This document shows positions 12,190 through 25,400 of a stretch of 64,000 nucleotides of DNA, in pieces. The notes beneath the pieces were generated by a model. It was not told where the DNA came from. It saw only the letters and a list, made by a program, of their open reading frames with translations, and did not search any database. The DNA lies in the NCBI GenBank assembly GCA_017591395.1, contig WEDG01004125.1, forward strand, positions 434,001 through 498,000, written 5' to 3'. The first letter of the stretch is position 1, and every line of letters begins with the position of its first letter. The DNA is from Schistocephalus solidus. Lineage: Eukaryota > Platyhelminthes > Cestoda > Diphyllobothriidea > Diphyllobothriidae. The translations under genes and the position numbers were made by a program.

Positions 12190-12786
12190 ATTTAAGGAGT
12201 GGTTATTGAATCTAATAGAATGCTACTGTCCGTCATAAAAACTCGCGATATCCAACCGACCACAGTGTCTAACAAAACATCTAAAAAGAGAGCTTATCAG
12301 GAAAGGAAGGCTTTGGAAGAACCTTTGCTGATCCAATGAAAACGTAGCCTTGCAAGCATAAAAAATTCAAAGAACAAGGTTAAAAGCTTGATATTCAAAA
12401 GACAACGGGATTATGAGGTGCATTTGCTCAAGCGAGCAGTTCACAATCCCAAATTTATCAAAAGCTTTTTATAAAAAAGCACACATAACAGGAACCCGAT
12501 TCCTGTTATGAGAAACGATGACGGTTTCGATATATCAAAAAGAATAAATAAAGCTGAACACTTTTCTCTGTTATTTTACTCTGTTTTCACCAGGGAAGCT
12601 GTTTTCATTCCATCCAGTTATGAGACTATGGGATGGCCAATTATTCAGGATATGCTCTTTCGAGAAGAGGTGGTCTTCGAAGAACTAAAACGTCTGAAGG
12701 CATGTTAATCCCCCGGCCACCATGAGATTCAAGCAAAAGCTGCTCCTCAAACTTGCTCGAGAGCTGGCCAAACCACTAAACTTTCT

Positions 12787-13632
12787 GTGCCAGAAATTGT
12801 TCGATATGGATTTGCTACAAACTACAGGCCTGTCAGCCTGACCTCAATCTGTTGCAAGGTTATGGAAAAGCTTGTCAAAAAAGAATTGATGATTTATTTA
12901 GAAACCCATAACCTCTTATCAACTGCACAATGCGGCTTTCGTAGGGGAAGATCGTGTGTTACGAACTTACTTTATACTATGCAAAGCTGGACAAAAGCAA
13001 TCGATGCAAAATACACTGTGCATGTGGCCTACATTGATTTCCAGAAGGCATTCGATAGTGTTCCACACCAGCGTCTCCTTTATAAGTTAAGAATGTTTGG
13101 TATTGGAGGCAAACTTCTTACGTGGATCAAGAATTTTCTCGTCGGTCGTTCCCAAGTGGTCTGCGTAGGCGGATCGCGATCAAAGCGCACAATCATCGGG
13201 AGTGGAGTTCTGCAAGGTTCAGTTCTCGGACCAATCCTATTTCTCTTGTTTATTAATGATTGTGTACAGGAATTGGACTGTGACTTTGCTATGTTTGCGG
13301 ACGATATAAAAATTTGGAAAGTTATCTATAATGCTGCTGATGCAGACGATTTCCAAGAAAATCTCCATCGATTGGACGAGTGGTCCCGCAAATGGCTCTT
13401 GTCCTTCAACTCAAACAAATGCGCCCTGCTACGTCTGGGAAGTCGGAATCAGGTCACTGATATGCGACCCTACTTTTTGAACGGTATGCCACTCCGAGAA
13501 ACACACACACAGAAGGATCTCGGCGTTTGGATGACAGACAACCTGAAGCCTTCTTCGCAATGCTGCAAGGCGGCTAAATCCGCCAATTCAATGCTGTACT
13601 CTATCAAGCGGGCATTTAAAGTTTTTCGATGA
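12787..13632 (+). pseudogene. CR1/L2-like reverse transcriptase domain
   Basis: The 281-residue open frame contains NYRPVSLTSICCKVMEKLV, QCGFRRGRSC, YIDFQKAFDSVPHQ (motif A Asp), GVLQGSVLGPILFLLFIND and the catalytic FADDIKIW. The order and spacing are those of LINE RTs. Upstream sequence is in another frame and the C-terminal region continues after a frame break at about 13630, so the gene is not intact. Confidence 0.92.
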
Positions 13633-14158
13633 AGACTGCTTTTCTAAAGTCTTTGGTACGTTTGTTAGGCCCCATCTTGAATATGCGATCCAAGCCTGGC
13701 GACCGTGGACCCAACAGGACTACAAAAATGCTCGAAAAGGGTACAGCGACGAGCCACAAAAATTAGTAAGAGGTCAAGGTGAACTGCCATATGAGATTCG
13801 CCTAAATAACCTACAGCTCTATCCTCTGAGTTATAGGCGGTTGCGCGGAGACTTGATATAAATCTTCCGTATCGTGCGTGGCATGGATTGCGCCCTCCTA
13901 TGTGATGACTTTTTCCAACTTGCTACTACGAATAATCTCCGAGGTCATTCATTCAAACAAAGTGTGCCCCAAGTAAGATTGGATGTGAGGAAGTATTTTT
14001 TCACCAACCGTGTCTTGAAACCGCGGAAGAACCTACCTGAAGCGATTGTAATGTCCCAGTCTGTGCATATATTTAAACATCGGCTTGACATACATATGTT
14101 GCTGCACCAGGAAGATTATGTGACTACTTTACCTTATCAATATCCGTGTACCACGTAA
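13633..14158 (+). pseudogene. CR1/L2-like ORF2 C-terminal region
   Basis: Frame-broken continuation of the RT. It carries VRPHLEYAIQAWRPW, then RLNNLQLYPLSYRRLRGDL, and from 13874 an open stretch with NNLRGHSFKQ, RLDVRKYFFTNRV and HIFKHRLD. It ends at TAA 14156-14158. Confidence 0.8.
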
Positions 14159-14282
14159 ATCTGCCTGCATTCACTTGACTGTAACTTTTTTTACATTGCT
14201 TATTATTCTTCCGACTTTCTGTATCAAATAGGGATTTCAAAGGCGTAAGCCTTTTTTTCTCAAATACACTGAACTGAACTGA

Positions 14283-15816
14283 AAAAAATGGGCATTCTTC
14301 CTACCGAATGGAAAACAGCCCATATAACAGTGCTTCACAAAAACAGTAGTCGTGCACGTGCTAAAAACTACAGGCCTGTCAGCCTGACCTCAATCTGTGG
14401 TAAGGTTATGAAGAAGGTTTTCAAAAAGGAATAAATGATTTATTTAGAAACCCATAACCTCTCACCCAATGCACAATACGGCTTTTGCATGGGAAGATAG
14501 TGTGGAACGAACTTACTTTATACGATTCAAATTTGGACAAAAGCACTCGATGCAAAAGACACTGTGCATGAGGTTAACAATTATTTCCAGAAGGCCTCCG
14601 ATAGTGTTAAACACCAGCGTCTTATGTACAAGTTGAGAATGTTGGTATTAAAAGCAAACGTCTAACATGGATTGAGAATTTTCCGTTGGTCGTTTCCAAG
14701 TGGTCTGCGTGGGCGGAGAGCAATCAAGGCGCACAGTCATCGACATTGGAGTATCATAAGGTTCAGTGCTCGAACTGATCCAAATTCTCTTTTTCATTAA
14801 TAATTGTGTATAGGAATTGGACTATGACTTTGCCAGGTTTGTGAACGGACTAAAAATCTGGAATATCATCCATAATGCTGCCGATAGAGACAATTTCAAA
14901 GACAATCTTCGTCGATTGGACGTGTGGCCACGCAGATGGCTCTTGTCCTTCAACTCAAACGAATGCGCCCAGCTACGTCTTGGAAATAGAAATCAGATCA
15001 CTGATCTGCAACCCTACTTTTTGAACAGTATGCCACTCCGAGAAGCTGCAACACAGAAGGGTCTCGGCGTTTGGATGACAAACAACCTGAAGCCTTCAAT
15101 GCAATGTTGCCAGGCGGCTAAATCCGCAAATTAAATGCTTTTCGCTATCAAGCCTGCATTTAAAGTTTTCGATAAAGAATAATTTTCAATAGTCTTTGGT
15201 ACTTTTTTTAGGTCAAATCTTGAATATGTGACCCAAATCTGGCGACCGTGGACCCAGCAGGATTGCAACCTGCTCGAAAGGGTCAGCGTAAAGCCGCAAA
15301 TTTAGCAAGAGGTCAAGGTGAACTGCCATATAAGATCCACCTAAATAACCTAAAGCTCTATCCTCTGAGTTATAGGCAGTTGCGCGGAGATTTGATGCAA
15401 CCTTCCGTATCGTGCGTGGCATGGATTGCGCCTTCGTGTGTGATGACTTTTACCGACGTGCCACTACGATTAATCTCCGAGGTCATCCATTCAAACTACG
15501 CGTGACCCAATAAAGATTGGATGTTAGGGATTTTTTTCTCGAACCATGCCGTGGAACCGTGGAATAACCATCAGGATGTGATTGCTATGTCCCCGTTTGT
15601 TGAGGCATTCAAACATTGGCTTGACATGCGTATGTTTCATCACCACGAAGACTATGTGACTACATAAACTTAAAAATGTCAGTATTCTGCGTAAATCTTC
15701 GTAAATCCACTTGACCTTAACTTCTGTACATTGCTTCTAATTCTTGCACTTTATATGTAACAAAAAGGGATTTGAAAGGCGTAGGACTGTTTCCCTCAAA
15801 TACACTGAACTGATTC
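14283..15816 (+). mobile_element. CR1/L2-like non-LTR retrotransposon, copy 2
   Basis: This is a second, more decayed and more 5'-truncated copy in the same orientation directly after copy 1. It begins near GGGCATTCTTCCTACCGAATGG, upstream of the NYRPVSLTSIC block. The RT remnants include the 14817-15134 stretch (KIWNIIHNAADRDNFKDN). It ends in the same CTCAAATACACTGAACTGA tail. FADD is degraded to FVNG. Confidence 0.85.
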
Positions 15817-16769
15817 TGCCTAACGTCCGTCACTTACTCCGCAAGATGGTAAGCTTCTTAGACCCTTTTTGTTAATCCTTGAAAAGATATGCGCTTTTAT
15901 TCAGAAAACTACATGTTTGATTGGGGGTATCCTTCATCCATAGCATTTATTCTGCTGCATCCATTACATTCTTGGTCTTCCTTGTCCGCATTATGACCAC
16001 AGCCGATTTTGGTTTTTAGGTGGTGTTTCTTAAAACATATGTCTATAGTGTGTTCTCTTTTGACAAGCCGTCTGTAAGTCGCGTGAAAGTTTTCTCCGGG
16101 GGGTGAGTTTCATTTTTTCCTGGATTTACAACTATCGCCAAGTTTTTTTAGCCTAATATTGTATTTTGTCAATTTTGAATGTTGCTAACTTTGTCTGTTG
16201 GTAATTTCAAGTCATGAAACATTCCAGAGGTCTTCGATTATTCTGGGTGTTGTCCCGTCACCTTCGACCAAATAATTCATTCCTGATATTTTTGCACATA
16301 TTATTTCAGTAGTTTAATTCTGTTTGTATCACCCATTCTCGCTTGTTGATGTGTGAGATCGGTATGTTCACAAACGATTTTTGGCGTTCGTAATTGTTGA
16401 CGTATCTGCTTATATGGTCAGTTAAAAAATGTCTAAAGTCTACCTAACCCCTTTTATATCATGTTTAAAAAGAATGGCATACACAACATTCCTTGCACAA
16501 GGAAACATCCTATCCCTCCTACTCGGTCTCTTCAATATATCCTCCAGTTGTATGCGCAATTTGACATTCGTCCCCGAATATCTTTAGGCTTTTTTATGCC
16601 CATACCATCTTATTTAAAACGAATAGTCATGTTACTGTCACCTATTAATAATATTTTTTTCGCGGATTCTTGAACATTGTAGCGTTAATCACGGACACAT
16701 GCCTAGGATCGCCGATTGTGCCTTTCGTAATCCTCATCCCGTCAATGTTTCATGTCCAAACACTGAGTA
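15817..16769. other. Unassigned AT-rich DNA
   Basis: No coding sequence or recognised repeat. Confidence 0.45.
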
Positions 16770-17137
16770 CTACCGTGCCCCCTAAACAGGCCGTGTGGTA
16801 GATGCACTGGACCAACACGGGGGTCAAATCAGGGTCTGGCAGGCGTTATTATTAACTGTGATAAGGTCCCATAACAAATGCCGAACATGGAGAGTGTGCG
16901 TGTCCAACATGGGCTCGCATAGGTGCAGGCTCATGCTGCATCCCGCTCTCCCACTCCGTGGGAGATGCTTCATCTGCGCTCGACCCCGCCTCTGGTCTTC
17001 CTGACTATGTCTTGATACCGGGCACAGACGAGTAAAGACGGAGAGAGTGCGGGAGTCCTCGTCCCTGCATCACCCTTCTGTGGAGCATATGATGGACATC
17101 ATCCGACTAACGACGGTCAAGTTGACGAGTACTACCA
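16770..17137 (+). repeat. Short element related to the RTE-LINE 3' tail
   Basis: A roughly 370-bp unit starting GTGCCCCCTAAACAGGCC and ending near the ACGGTCAAGTTGACG stretch. It is also seen at 35408-35780 and, diverged, at 45985-46305. Its right half resembles the last 200-300 bp of the LINE copies at 24.3-25.4 kb and 59.3-59.5 kb. Confidence 0.7.
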
Positions 17138-18820
17138 GAATTTACATCATATACATAGTTAATTACGTGTAATAGGCTACGACAGAGGGGCCAACTCATG
17201 CAGAGGTCCAGCAAATAACGCTTCCGGCAAGTCGCAATTTGAGTCGACTGCGTAATCTTAACTTTTTGAGGTGGTAAAATTACCGGTAGAATTTCCTCAT
17301 CTTAGATATTGATCTGAAGTCTTAAATTGCATTTTATCTCCTTTAAGAGGAAGCGTAGGATTTTTTTACCATGAACGGTCTACTGGTACCTCGGGGGGGG
17401 GTTCACCGCGTTTAATTGCAGTGCGAGTTTAATGTATTCTGGTGCGCGATCTCAAATCCTTCGCAACATTTCACTACAGTCTATGAACTAAGAGATCAAC
17501 CCAGAAGCCTTCATAAAGCCTTCCCTCATCCTCCTAGACAACTAATTTTACACGAAATTCGACCTTAAACTCCTTTTTAGGCCCTGCGCAGGGTGTTGTC
17601 TTTCCATACTTCAAATGCATTTCTGGCTTTTTAGTGCAGCGCGACTGCATTTTAAACTATACCGGCCTTGTCACATACATAACCATAATCAAATAGATTT
17701 TATCAGTTGCGGATACCTTAACCATTGCTAAATGCCATACAGTAATGTAATTCAAATTGCTAACTGTCGGCAGTATGTTTGGTGTTTGGTCTTCGCTTGG
17801 TGTCCTGGTGGTGAATGTGCTCAGAGCACTACAATCCTCAAACCAAATCCCTGGTTGTAAGTAAAAGGCACAAGGTACCAATATGAAAGATTTATTGGAC
17901 ACAGACCCCTGAGTTGCTGTCCCAGGCAGTAATAGCCACTGGCAAAGCCAGGACTGCATCCACTCGTGCTCGAAAGAGAATGAGACAGTTGTGACAGCTG
18001 CTTAAATGGGTCTGGAGCTATTCAAGTGTTGTACAATGCATGTGCGTTGCATTACCCGAGTGGTGTCGTGTCTAGTGGACCATGCTGCGTCGTCCGAGGG
18101 AAAGATTGTTTTAGTGGAACTATCAGGATGCACATGCGTGTGTGAGTGGAAGTCAATCAAGCGTCTGTAGGTCAGCGAGTCTGAAACCGCTCGCTGCTAC
18201 TATGCCTAACCTTGAGGCAGTGAGCCTTGAACATGGACGCCGGACATTGATAACATGGTTAGGCGTCAGCTACACCATAACATTTACCGTCAGCGAAATT
18301 TGACTGTCGATAGCCCTGACCGTATACTTGAAATATTTGTTATCAATCAAGTTTTTGTATAAATATTCAGGTTTAATTACTGAGTACTCTTTAGGTTTCA
18401 ACTGGTGAACTACAAAAGCTGCGACTTGAAGTGGTCTTCAAATTTGTGGTCTTGTTCTGGGTGTACTATAAGAACTTCTACAAGCCTCCAACATTCAAGC
18501 CATTTCCTTCTCGACCTTGCTCTTTACCGATTGTAAACTGTGATTCTGGTAACTTGGGGCACTGCAATTTTCTCAACGGACATTGAATGCTGCTTTTGTC
18601 CTTTTGCACGCTGAATATCCTTATTTAGGATTCGCTCCTGGTCTTACATGCACTGTTTCCTTCAAGAGAAAATGTTTCCACACCAGAAAGCTTAAAAGAC
18701 CATTTGAATCAAAGCGAATGTGCAACCACCTTACATTTGGTTTACAATAACGCATGAAGTACAAATTTAAGAGTCACAATTAACCCTTAAATCCGCCTGA
18801 TAACTTGCAAACCTAACTGC
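17138..18820. other. Unassigned DNA
   Basis: No gene recognised. A 100-codon open frame on the minus strand (17657-17959) has no known motif and no splice context. Confidence 0.4.
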
Positions 18821-18824
18821 AGAT

Positions 18825-19012
18825 GCACAATGCTGACAAAGACAAAGGATACCTTTGGCCTTGTGCATCTGCCTTTAGTACTACTAGCCACTATGCGGCT
18901 GCTGACGGGGCTTGCAAGTGAGCCTCAAGGCAGAACAGGACGAGTGAGTTCCGTTAGCAATCTGTGGGCGTTCGTCAATAAATACAAACCCAACTTTTCA
19001 GCTGGATACGTA
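18825..19012 (+). repeat. Partial tRNA-derived SINE (tail half)
   Basis: The stretch from the TGACAAAGACAAAGG start to GTGGGCGTTCGTCAA matches the body and tail of the SINE family at 47.7-48.0, 43.2-43.5 and 60.9-61.3 kb, including GACGAGTGAGTTCCGTTAGCAATC. The tRNA-like head is absent. Confidence 0.65.
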
Positions 19013-19356
19013 TAACGTCTTCAAACTTAGTAATATTTTCTAAATCGTGATCTGAGACTGCGCGGAAATGTAGCTTCTGAGTTATTTGCAAATAGTGATT
19101 GCAAGATAGGATTATGGCTTCGAATTCACCCGTCTTTTACATATCTAACTGCCGATCCTTTCGATAGTGTAGGGTTCCTCGACCCTTTTTCTCCTATGCC
19201 ACCAACCCCTTGATGCGGGAGAGAAATGTCTCCTTGAGTTCTTTCATTGCTCTTTTTGTACCTGTTTCGGGTTTTTCAACTTCGGCCCTGCTGTCATACA
19301 CCATGCTCTTAAGCGCTCTTCTTTCTATGTTCAGTTTACTTTCATCATTCGTGACG

Positions 19357-19472
19357 ATGTCAAACGAGGACGAAATCGAACTGCATGCAACAGGTCGCTT
19401 TGAGGAGTTGATGCTAGAGTGGCGCAACGCTCGGAACTCTCCTGGCTACAACCCACAGGGCATACTCACCAA
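19357..19472 (+). CDS. DCAF1: DCAF1 exon 1
   Basis: Starts [15 protein letters not shown] and aligns with the DCAF1 N-terminus. Donor GTAAAT at 19473, phase 2. Confidence 0.8.
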
Positions 19473-22400
19473 GTAAATTGCTTATCGGTCCTTCTATCTG
19501 TACCATTTAGGTTTTCTGAATTGTTCGAAGAACAGATCAACATATTCTACAGAACTGACCCGGATCCCCTCGATGATCGTCATCCCCTCCGCACTGACTC
19601 CAATTGTGAGCTCGGACAACTGCTGCGTCTCATCACCCTGCATGACTCCTTTTTTGAGAGACTCACTGACTACCTCTGTGGCAGCGACGATCCCAATGAC
19701 CCTATAGTCCGGGCTGCCGCTAGACTCCTCTGCAGCATACACTTTGGTGTAACCCTGTCTTTTACTGTCGGCGAGGGGGTAAATAATTTGATCTGTTTCA
19801 TTAGCCCATCTACCCTCTTGTAGGATATCACGGTCAACACGCTGTATAAATTGGCTCTCAGCGATGCAGAACCAACCAACTGCTACGCCCTCCTCCTTCT
19901 TGGGTCTATATTAGATAATGCAGAGTTGTTGTATGTCACAAAACATCGCAACATCGAACTGGTATATTGTTTTATTATACAAAGCTCTATTGTTTGACTA
20001 GGTTCCGATCGTACTCAATCGCATGGCGTCCTACATTGCCCAGCTTGAAAAGGATATTCATCAGAGTAGGTTTTTTGGCTGTTGACTACCCATCGATTGA
20101 AATTTCAATATTTATGTGCTTGTATTTTCTTCTTTAGTCACAAAAATAATATTACAATATCAGGCCTATAGGGTGTCCAGCAGACTCCCGTGCCGTATTA
20201 AACATTTGCTGGTGAATAACGGATAAAGTCATACGAACGTGAGAGGCCTTGCTTGACGGGAATACAAAGCGACGATGCATTGTGAAGCACGTAGATCAGG
20301 GAGGAAAGCGATAGATCAGACACAGAGTCTAAACTCACATTCAATCGTGCTGGATCAGTCTTGCAATCAAATATTGACTAGACTGAATGGATAGAGCGAT
20401 GTCCGTACTGCGCAGATTTATCAAATTTAGCCTCAAGTCATCATTTTCACCTAGTGGTACTCGGTAGGTGATACTACTACTGAAAATATGGACCCAAATA
20501 ACTGTCTTAGTTGTTGCTTATAATGTAGCTATAACTTTGCTCTCTTTCTCTATTTTTCTCTCCCCCTCTCTTTTTTAGATCCCCAATCTAGGAATGACGT
20601 GGGTTTTAGCAACCGACTAGGTTCATTCTGCCTGGAGCCGGTGACACTGGAGATGAAGCTCCGACTCTGCATGTCTTACCTTACATCTCTCGCTGAATAC
20701 CAGGATGTAAGTTTCTTATTAATCTGTGTTGACCCTATAATGATATTTTCTTGCTTTGGTAGCCATCAGCGTTCTGTTTTGCTTTCGTCATCTTTAAAAC
20801 AGCCTGTTTTTGCAACGAAACTGTTTCAGTGCCTCGAATCCACGTCATCATAATTTGTAACTTCAAGTTACTTTTCTTGCCTCAAAGTTGTTGTAAGAAC
20901 AGTTAAATTTAGTTAACTGTACGTTTATCTGTAGATAGTGGCTATCCTTACAACTGTTATCTGTGTGTTTGGAGTTTTGTTGCCCAAACGTTTAAAGCCG
21001 TCTTTCGTAATAAACGTAGTAACATTTCGAACGCTTGCAGTCGTCTAACCGAACATCAGAATTACTCGCATACTTCCTGTATACTATGGAGTATCTATGG
21101 GGCAAGGAAAGTTGCACGTTCTTTCCGCTGCCAAGGAGCACTAGTTTGACATCTTATCTAAAAAATTGACGAAACCACCCGTACCTTAAACTTTGTGTCC
21201 GATAGTTGTTTAGTCTGAAAACAGCGGTGTGCCTTTGACAGTTCAAATGCTTCCTAAATGGGATTCTTTTTCGTAATTACCGGCCTGTACAATGCAGTAA
21301 GTTCATGAGGGATTGAAATACCATGGCGAGAAAACGAACTTTGGGTCACCTGTTAGCGGACGGATATATATTAGTCGCAAACTGAGGCCAAGTATTTCAG
21401 TTTGGTATGATTGTTTACAGTATAGCCAACTATGTGCGTGCTTATCCAATAACATTCACTGTCTAGTTGAAACCACGTTTGTTTTTACTTTCCATTTTCA
21501 CAGCCAATTTCGCCTTTGATCACTTACGTGTCTAATTCAGCTTTAAAACCCTCTACTGATTTTTCCAAGTGTTTACTTTCGAGTTTTATCCTATCCTCTC
21601 CGATCCTGTACAGATGATGCCCTACATGTATGACGGTGGCGTCTTGCGCTATGTCTACAAATTCCTTGAACCCGATTCCTCTGGCCGAGACATTCGGTTG
21701 ACCTTTGAAGCCTTGCGTTTGTTGGCAAATCTTCTTTGTCATCGTTGTATCCATCTGGACTTCGTCGAGTCTCGGGGACTGGAGCTAGTCCTAAAGGTGC
21801 CTAGACCATCGGTCGCTGCAACAGCGGTCAGTGTTGTACTTTACTACACAGCCTACTTCGAGGACGCCATGGAGCGGGTAAGTTAATGAAACTACATCTT
21901 CATCAGCCTTGACTATTTTTGACACTTCACCCGTGATGTGGACATAAGATTTACCTAGTTTTCCTCCTATGATAAATTCCTCGTACCAAAACTTGTGGGC
22001 CAGTTGTACTCCAACTTGAGGATCCGGTGTGCATGAGCCTCTGGGCTACGGGCAGAAGGCGTGGCCATCTTATCATTGCCAAAGTAGACTACTACTGATT
22101 TCGTGTCGCCAACAATGATCCGCTTTGCCGATACAAGTAGAAGTAGACACGATCGCTGGGACATTCTTCATTAGCCTAACTATTCAGGTTCATGCTCGCG
22201 CAGGTGAACCAGATGACCGAGCAATAATCACACCAACATCCAACACGGGTGATGAAAAATTCTGCGATTAACTACTGGGATGCCGACCATCAAGTCATTA
22301 TCGCGCCAGAGGGCAGTCATCCTCCATAAAAGGGGAGAGCCATTAATTTTTATTGGTATAAGTTAGCATAGCGAATGTCACTTGTCAATACCTCAACTTC

Positions 22401-25400
22401 CTCTGTATGAAGTACTCATATCTGATGCTGTCTCTGATAATGAGTTCCAGCATGAATCTGAAACATCAGGCAAATAAATTCTCGTTCTAGCGCTCGCCTC
22501 TCTTTTTCTCAATCTTCCTTGGTCATGTCATCGTTTTAGTGATCATCGAAGCCATACCGGACCTCTTTCCCTGACATAACCTATTGGTCCTGTTCATCGA
22601 CAGGATACTGTGGGTATTAGAGGATATAAGTAACGATAACTTACTGACCGTGCGCTTTGCCAGTTTTGCCAATTACCGTTCTTATCACCCTTCCGACTGT
22701 TGCCTCCTTTGTCGGCGCACTTACATGTCCTAATTTCCGAACTGGTCTACGTAGGCTTGTTCGTATTGATAATATTTTCTTGATTTTTCTTGATGCAACG
22801 CTGGTTTATTCCCTGAACTAGGCGCACCCTAGGACAATGGTTATGACAGAGGGCAGTCTCAGCAACTCGGATATTCCATGTGGTTCTATAGTAATAAATA
22901 GTAAGCTTAAGAGAGCATGATAGACATAACAAAGCGGAGTAAAATAAATTTCAAACTGTGGATATAAATTTCGAGGTGCTTGGACGAGCAGCTTAGTGAA
23001 TGAGGCTTACTCATGGTACTCGGTTTAAAAGCGATCACGGAACAAAAAACAAAGAACAGTGGGAATCGAAAAGGCAGAAACAACGAAAAATGGATTTCGA
23101 TAAAGCCTGGTTACTAACAATCAGTCAATAGCAAATAAAACAATATTGCTTTCATATGCTCAATGTCACACGTATGACTCGGTAAGCCAGTCCCTCACTC
23201 ACAGCATGGGCCTACTCGGCCACATACGCCTCCATGAAAATCTGCGGTAAATCACCACAGACCTACTCACATCACCACACAGTCACCACACCAACGCATG
23301 CCTCACATACACTCCCTCATCAGCAACCAACACTGGCACCTTTCACGTGAGAAGTGTGCTCTTCTGCTCCTCTCTCTGTGGCTTCCAACTACTTGTGATA
23401 TCTGTGCCACACCCATTATGATATATGCAAATCCTGGCCAAGCCTACGCTGTGAACAGGTGATGCATAGTCAGACGTAATCGCCCGCAGACCCTAGCTGT
23501 AAGAGCTTGGATCCGTGACGCTGCTCCTTTCTTCTTGTTGTTGTATTAAAATCCTGGAGCGTGGTGGTACGCTTACGTGCGGATTTTGCCGTGCCAGCCA
23601 CCTGCGCCCGATCCAGCCTCCAGTCTTCTCGACTCTATTTTGATACCTGGCACGGACGGGTGGAGGACGAGCGAGCGGTAGGTGCAGTGCAAGTCTACTA
23701 TCCCTTAAAACTACTTCACACACAAGTCACCCTGCTTGCCTCCCATCTGCGGTGGACATCGCCGAACCTCGACGGTTGAACTGTCGTATAGTTTTGTTTA
23801 ATTCAACATTTCATGCGCTTGCTCTTTTATCTCATGTTTTTTCACTCGAAGGTACATGTTTTTAGTGGTGATGCCGTGTTCAGTTGCCAAATCCAAGATG
23901 CGCACGCTTTGCCATGCCTTGGCTTTTTCGGACGCGTTGTAGTAGGCGCCTGTTAGTGTCTCTGACATAGCTTGGTAAACACTACATCGGTCCTGATTGA
24001 TAAAGTGAAACTTTTCGCGATCTTGGTTATCTTCATCCGCAGCCAGACTGACGTTTCACATGGGTGAGTGATGTCGATCCCCTAAGACCGCAGAGGGCGC
24101 GCATTTTAGCGCACGCCACCCTCACGACAAAGCTGTTTTTAATCTCCGTTGTGACCCTTATGACCTGAAATGTTGACGGAAGAACGGATTTTCACCAGTG
24201 GATTCTTCCGTCTTGGTAGGTTTTTCAACTCCGTCCCAGGTATTAAGGAAAATACGAAACTCAATTTAGCCTGATTAGATATACGAACCTGCCATGACTT
24301 CTGAGCACCACTCGGCAGTTCGACCGTCGATTTCGACGAGGTCCACCGTATGCTCCACACCAGGTGGTGAAGGGACGGTGACTTGCGCGTGAATTAGTTT
24401 TTAAGTGATAGTAGCCTTGCGCTGCAGCTACCGCACTCTCTCCTCCTCCCCACCTGAGCCCGGTGTCAAGACAGAGTCAAAGAAGACCGGAGATGGGAGA
24501 GGGCGCAGGTGGCTGGCGCGGCCGGAGCCGCCCCTGGGCGTGCCACCACACCTGGCTCGGATCCCACGGGTGGGAGTGCCATAAAGGCCACATTAAGAAG
24601 GAGCCATTGCAACCTGACTCTCAGTCCGCCAGTCAGCCACTCCACACAAAACACACATTGGGCTGACCACGCGGTCCGAGTTATCCCGTCAGTTGGCAAC
24701 CTTCCAAGCCACGGCTTTTAGCGCACCGTGATAGTTTCAAGCGCGTCAGATTGTTTATAGTGAGGAAAATACGCTGAGCTCTCGACCTCACTCTCTCCCC
24801 ACCCCCACAATCAGACCACTGTCCGAGCCGGTCAGTTGTCTGATGCGGAAGCGCAGGCGCAGCTGCTGGTGACCTCGTCTACGTGTACTACGTACACGAC
24901 CTGGCCCCCAAACACAAGCACCAGGATTTCACACAACGGGGGTTGAACGGCTTACATCTCACATGTGTGAGATAGCCAGAGAGTCACGTTAAGAAGGAGC
25001 CATCGCAGCCTGACTCTCAGACCACCAGTCAGCCACTCCACACAACACACATTGGACTAACTGCGAGGTCTGAGTGTAATTGTCAGTTGGCAACCTTCCA
25101 ACCGCGGCACTCAACGTTACCGCACTCTCTTCTCCTCCCCCACCTGAGCCCGGTCTCATGACACAATCAAGAAGACCGGAGATGGGAGAGGGCACAGGTG
25201 GCTGGCGCGGCCGGAGCCGCCCTGGGCGTGCCACCACACCTGGCTCGGATCCCACAGAGTGGGGGTGCCATAAAGACCACATTAAGAAGGAGCCATTGCA
25301 GCCTGACTCTCAGTCCGCCAGTCAGCCACTCCACACAAAACACACATTGGGCTGACCACGCGGTCCGAGTTATCCCGTCAGTTGGCAACCTTCCAAGCCA

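Larger units (their letters stand above)
12190..14282 (+). mobile_element. CR1/L2-like non-LTR retrotransposon, copy 1
   Basis: A 5'-truncated element. A linker with TSKKRAYQERKALEE and a block before RT (12508-12708) precede reverse transcriptase (12787-13632). A C-terminal region typical of CR1/L2-type LINEs follows (13640-14158, with LRGH ... RLDVRKYFF and a FKHRLD end). The 3' end has a GC hairpin (AAAGGC-GTAA-GCCTTT) followed by ACTGA repeats. The apurinic endonuclease domain is missing. Confidence 0.87.

Noticed and set aside
19210..19356. In-frame hydrophobic extension upstream of the DCAF1 start
   Set aside because: It reads as a membrane-like segment, is not in DCAF1 and the ATG at 19357 aligns with the family start. 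Treated as 5' UTR or intron.
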